Assembly (NCBI GenBank): GCA_030426445.1
Contig: JAUHYS010000092.1
Span: forward strand, 1 to 7,722
From: a bacterium
GTDB taxonomy: Bacteria > UBA10199 > DSSB01
DNA length: 7,722 nt
Direction: 5' to 3'
Below, in pieces: positions 5,774 through 7,722 of the stretch. Position numbers and translations under genes: made by a program. The notes under the pieces were generated by a model, which was not told the origin of the DNA, ran no database searches, and was given only the letters and a program-made list of their open reading frames with translations. Every line of letters begins with the position of its first letter. Within the stretch, counting starts at the first letter, position 1.

Positions 5774-6868
5774 TTAAACATTAAAGCGAAAATGTATCAC
5801 ATCTCCGTCTTGAACAGTATATTCTTTTCCTTCGGAACGCAACCTTCCTGATTCTTTAATCGCTTGTTCGGATTTAAGCTCCACTAAATCACTAAAATGA
5901 TAGATTTCTGCTCGAATAAAACCGCGCTCAAAATCTGAATGAATCACCCCGGCAGCCTGCGGAGCTTTAGCCCCTGCCGGAATGGTCCAAGCACGAACTT
6001 CCTTTTCTCCAGCCGTAAAATAGGTTCGTAAATTGAGTAACTCATAGCCTGCACGTGCCAAGCGATCCAAGCCTGACTCGCTCAGCCCTAAATCTTTTAG
6101 AAATTCTTTTTGTTCTTCTGGAGAAAGCTTGGCAATTTCTTCTTCGATGGCGCCTGATAGCACCACGCAAGGTGCATTTGCTTTTTCCGCATAAGCTTTG
6201 ACCTGCTCAGCGTATTTTCCAGGCGCTGCAGCCTCGCTTTCTTGAACATTGGCGACATACAAGATGGGTTTTTGAGTGATTAAAAAGAGGGAAGCAATGA
6301 TCTCGCCTTGACTATCGCTGAGTTCGTGTTGCCGCACTGCCAGACCCTCGTTCAGTCTTTTTAAAGTAAGCTCGAGGACTTCCAGCTCAGCTTGGGCTTT
6401 TTTTTCGCCGCTCTTTGCGGTTTTTTTGGTTTTTTCCAGACGTTTTTCAAGCGTTGTTATATCGGCTAAGATGAGCTCGGTGTTGATGGTTTCAATATCA
6501 CGGATTGGGTCCAAGTCTCCGGAAACATGGACAACATCCGAATCTTCAAAACAACGCACCACGTGGGCAATGGCGTCCGTGCCTTTGATATGGCCTAAGA
6601 ACTGATTGCCGAGTCCTTCTCCTTGGGAAGCGCCTTTCACCAAACCAGCAATGTCCACAAATTCTACGGAAGTGGGAATGATTTTTTGAGTTTTGATATA
6701 GGAAGATATGATCTCCAAGCGCTCGTCAGGCAAAGGCACCATTCCCACATTTGGGTCGATCGTACAAAAAGGGTAGTTAGCGGACTCCGCTCCAGCTTGA
6801 GTCAGTGCATTAAAAATAGTGGATTTCCCGACGTTAGGAAGACCGACAATACCGCAATTAAAGCCCAT
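5774..6868 (-). CDS. ychF: ribosome-binding ATPase YchF (OLA1 family)
   Basis: This complete 364-aa protein is almost the same length as E. coli YchF (363 aa) and aligns along its whole length. YchF is an Obg-related P-loop NTPase that prefers ATP, binds ribosomes and is linked to translation and oxidative-stress control. Visible features are the P-loop GLPNVGKST (residues 9-17), switch II DIAGLVKGA (72-80) with a hydrophobic Leu in place of the catalytic Gln, as is normal for this HAS-type family, and NVQE (207-210) in place of the GTP-specifying NKxD. A helical coiled-coil domain lies at about 130-185 and a C-terminal TGS domain at about 281-364 (TYFTAGEKEVRAWTI, ending HFRFNV). An AAAAGGA ribosome binding site sits five to six bases before the ATG and overlaps the stop of the upstream polyprenyl synthase gene, so the two are co-transcribed and perhaps translationally coupled. 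Confidence 0.97.
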   Translation of the reverse strand: MGFNCGIVGLPNVGKSTIFNALTQAGAESANYPFCTIDPNVGMVPLPDERLEIISSYIKTQKIIPTSVEFVDIAGLVKGASQGEGLGNQFLGHIKGTDAIAHVVRCFEDSDVVHVSGDLDPIRDIETINTELILADITTLEKRLEKTKKTAKSGEKKAQAELEVLELTLKRLNEGLAVRQHELSDSQGEIIASLFLITQKPILYVANVQESEAAAPGKYAEQVKAYAEKANAPCVVLSGAIEEEIAKLSPEEQKEFLKDLGLSESGLDRLARAGYELLNLRTYFTAGEKEVRAWTIPAGAKAPQAAGVIHSDFERGFIRAEIYHFSDLVELKSEQAIKESGRLRSEGKEYTVQDGDVIHFRFNV

Positions 6869-6879
6869 AGTGTTTCCTT

Positions 6880-7722
6880 TTACTTATTCCTTTTAGTCAC
6901 ATATTGTGTAATCTGCATGAGGGCCTCTTGATAGGGGCTTTTGTCCAATTGCGCGAGTATGTTTTGGCTTTCTTGGATGTATTGATCAGCAAGTTGCAGA
7001 GTGTGTTCAATGGCACCGTATTTTTCTAAAAGTTGCAGGACTTCTTTAAAAATACCTTGGCTTGCGTTAATGGTCCCTTCGCGAATAATGGCTTTCTCGG
7101 ACTCGCTACATTTTTCTAAGGTGTATAATAAGGGCAATGTGATTTTTCCCTCCTGCAGGTCAATGCCCGTTTTTTTGCCCAATTCGATTTCCGTGCTGGT
7201 GTAATCTAAGGCATCGTCTGCGAGCTGAAAGGCAATCCCTAAGCTCATGCCAAGGCGATGCATGGCCTCTTCGATGTGAGGAGGGCTCTTGGCTAAAATC
7301 GCTCCAACCTGTGTGGCGCAGGCCATGAGCATGCCCGTTTTAAACTCGATGATTTTAAAGTACTCTGCTTCGCTGAGATGCAGATCGCGCGATTTAGTGA
7401 TTTCTAGAACTTCTCCCTCGGTGGTGGCAGTGGTTGCGTCCGTGATACATTTGAGCACTTTAAGATCGCCGTCCTCGGTAATCATAGAAGAAACCTGACA
7501 ATATAAAAAGTCTCCTACCAGGATGCTCATTTTATTGTCCCAAATAGCATTGCAGGAAGGCCGCCCCCGGCGCAATTGTGAATTGTCGATGACATCGTCA
7601 TGCAATAGCGTTGCCGTATGAACAAATTCGATTGCTGCAGCCATTTCTGTACAGCGTTGATCACTGCTACCTAAAGCTCTCGCGGCCAAAATACATAAAA
7701 TAGGGCGAATGCGTTTGCCTCC
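6880..7722 (-). CDS. ispB: long-chain trans-polyprenyl diphosphate synthase (5' partial)
   Basis: The frame is open to the window edge and encodes 280 residues, beginning with GGKRIRPILCI, the conserved region I of trans-prenyltransferases. About 40 N-terminal residues are missing compared with E. coli IspB (323 aa), so the TTG/Met at 7689 is not the true start. The enzyme adds isopentenyl diphosphate to allylic diphosphates to make the side chain of ubiquinone or menaquinone. Numbered from the window edge, the first Asp-rich motif is DDVID (42-46), followed by the conserved LRRGRPS; the second is DDALD (169-173), followed by GKKTGIDLQEGKITLPLL. The residues before the first motif (HTATLLH) carry a small Ala five positions upstream, as in octaprenyl and solanesyl synthases, which points to a long product; the exact length cannot be read. 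The C-terminus resembles the end of IspB. ychF follows after 11 bp. Confidence 0.92.
   Translation of the reverse strand, partial: GGKRIRPILCILAARALGSSDQRCTEMAAAIEFVHTATLLHDDVIDNSQLRRGRPSCNAIWDNKMSILVGDFLYCQVSSMITEDGDLKVLKCITDATTATTEGEVLEITKSRDLHLSEAEYFKIIEFKTGMLMACATQVGAILAKSPPHIEEAMHRLGMSLGIAFQLADDALDYTSTEIELGKKTGIDLQEGKITLPLLYTLEKCSESEKAIIREGTINASQGIFKEVLQLLEKYGAIEHTLQLADQYIQESQNILAQLDKSPYQEALMQITQYVTKRNK

Noticed and set aside
6623..7498. Plus-strand open frames opposite ychF and the polyprenyl synthase gene
   Set aside because: They are antisense shadows of two clearly conserved genes and show no ribosome binding site or family motif.
1..7722. CRISPR array, tRNA or rRNA gene, insertion sequence
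   Set aside because: I looked for regularly spaced repeats, tRNA-like TTCRANTC arms, transposase motifs and terminal inverted repeats and saw none. The repeats found are single inverted repeats or the paralogue duplication.

Overview
The window carries two gene blocks on opposite strands that converge near position 5190. It looks like a Gram-negative bacterium: there is a Sec-type secreted protein, a long-chain polyprenyl diphosphate synthase of the kind that makes quinone side chains, and a YchF very close to the proteobacterial form (364 aa, NVQE specificity motif). The base composition leans to AT. I cannot name the genus; a proteobacterium in the broad sense is an inference only.

Plus strand, 1-5188. 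The first 35 bases are the 3' end of a gene that is a near-identical paralogue of the next gene, so the window opens inside a tandem family. Gene 218-1039 encodes a 273-aa exported protein of unknown function, rich in Trp, Tyr and His. Gene 1188-2426 encodes a 412-aa cytoplasmic-type protein with a long charged coiled coil and a basic, disordered tail; I recognise no family. Both of these genes are preceded by an inverted repeat with a long loop (105-155 and 1113-1167). A strong intrinsic terminator (2484-2516) isolates the next gene, a MalT-like (STAND ATPase plus LuxR HTH) regulator at 2547-5188. This regulator is broken: its reading frame is lost at about 3108 and about 30-35 residues expected between the ATPase core and the winged helix are missing. 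It is probably a pseudogene, or at least a split gene.

Minus strand, 7722-5192. A polyprenyl diphosphate synthase gene (5' end outside the window) is followed after 11 bp by ychF, and after a further 48 bp by a macro-domain gene for an ADP-ribose-binding protein or hydrolase. The first two form a tight pair, with the ychF ribosome binding site overlapping the synthase stop codon. The macro gene may share the transcript. Its stop lies 3 bp from the stop of the MalT-like gene, inside a small palindrome.

The minus-strand block is housekeeping. The plus-strand block is accessory: tandem secreted paralogues, an orphan coiled-coil protein, structured leaders and a decayed regulator. The most interesting points are the duplicated secreted family with its conserved out-of-frame tail, the two stem-loop leaders, and the scar in the regulator.
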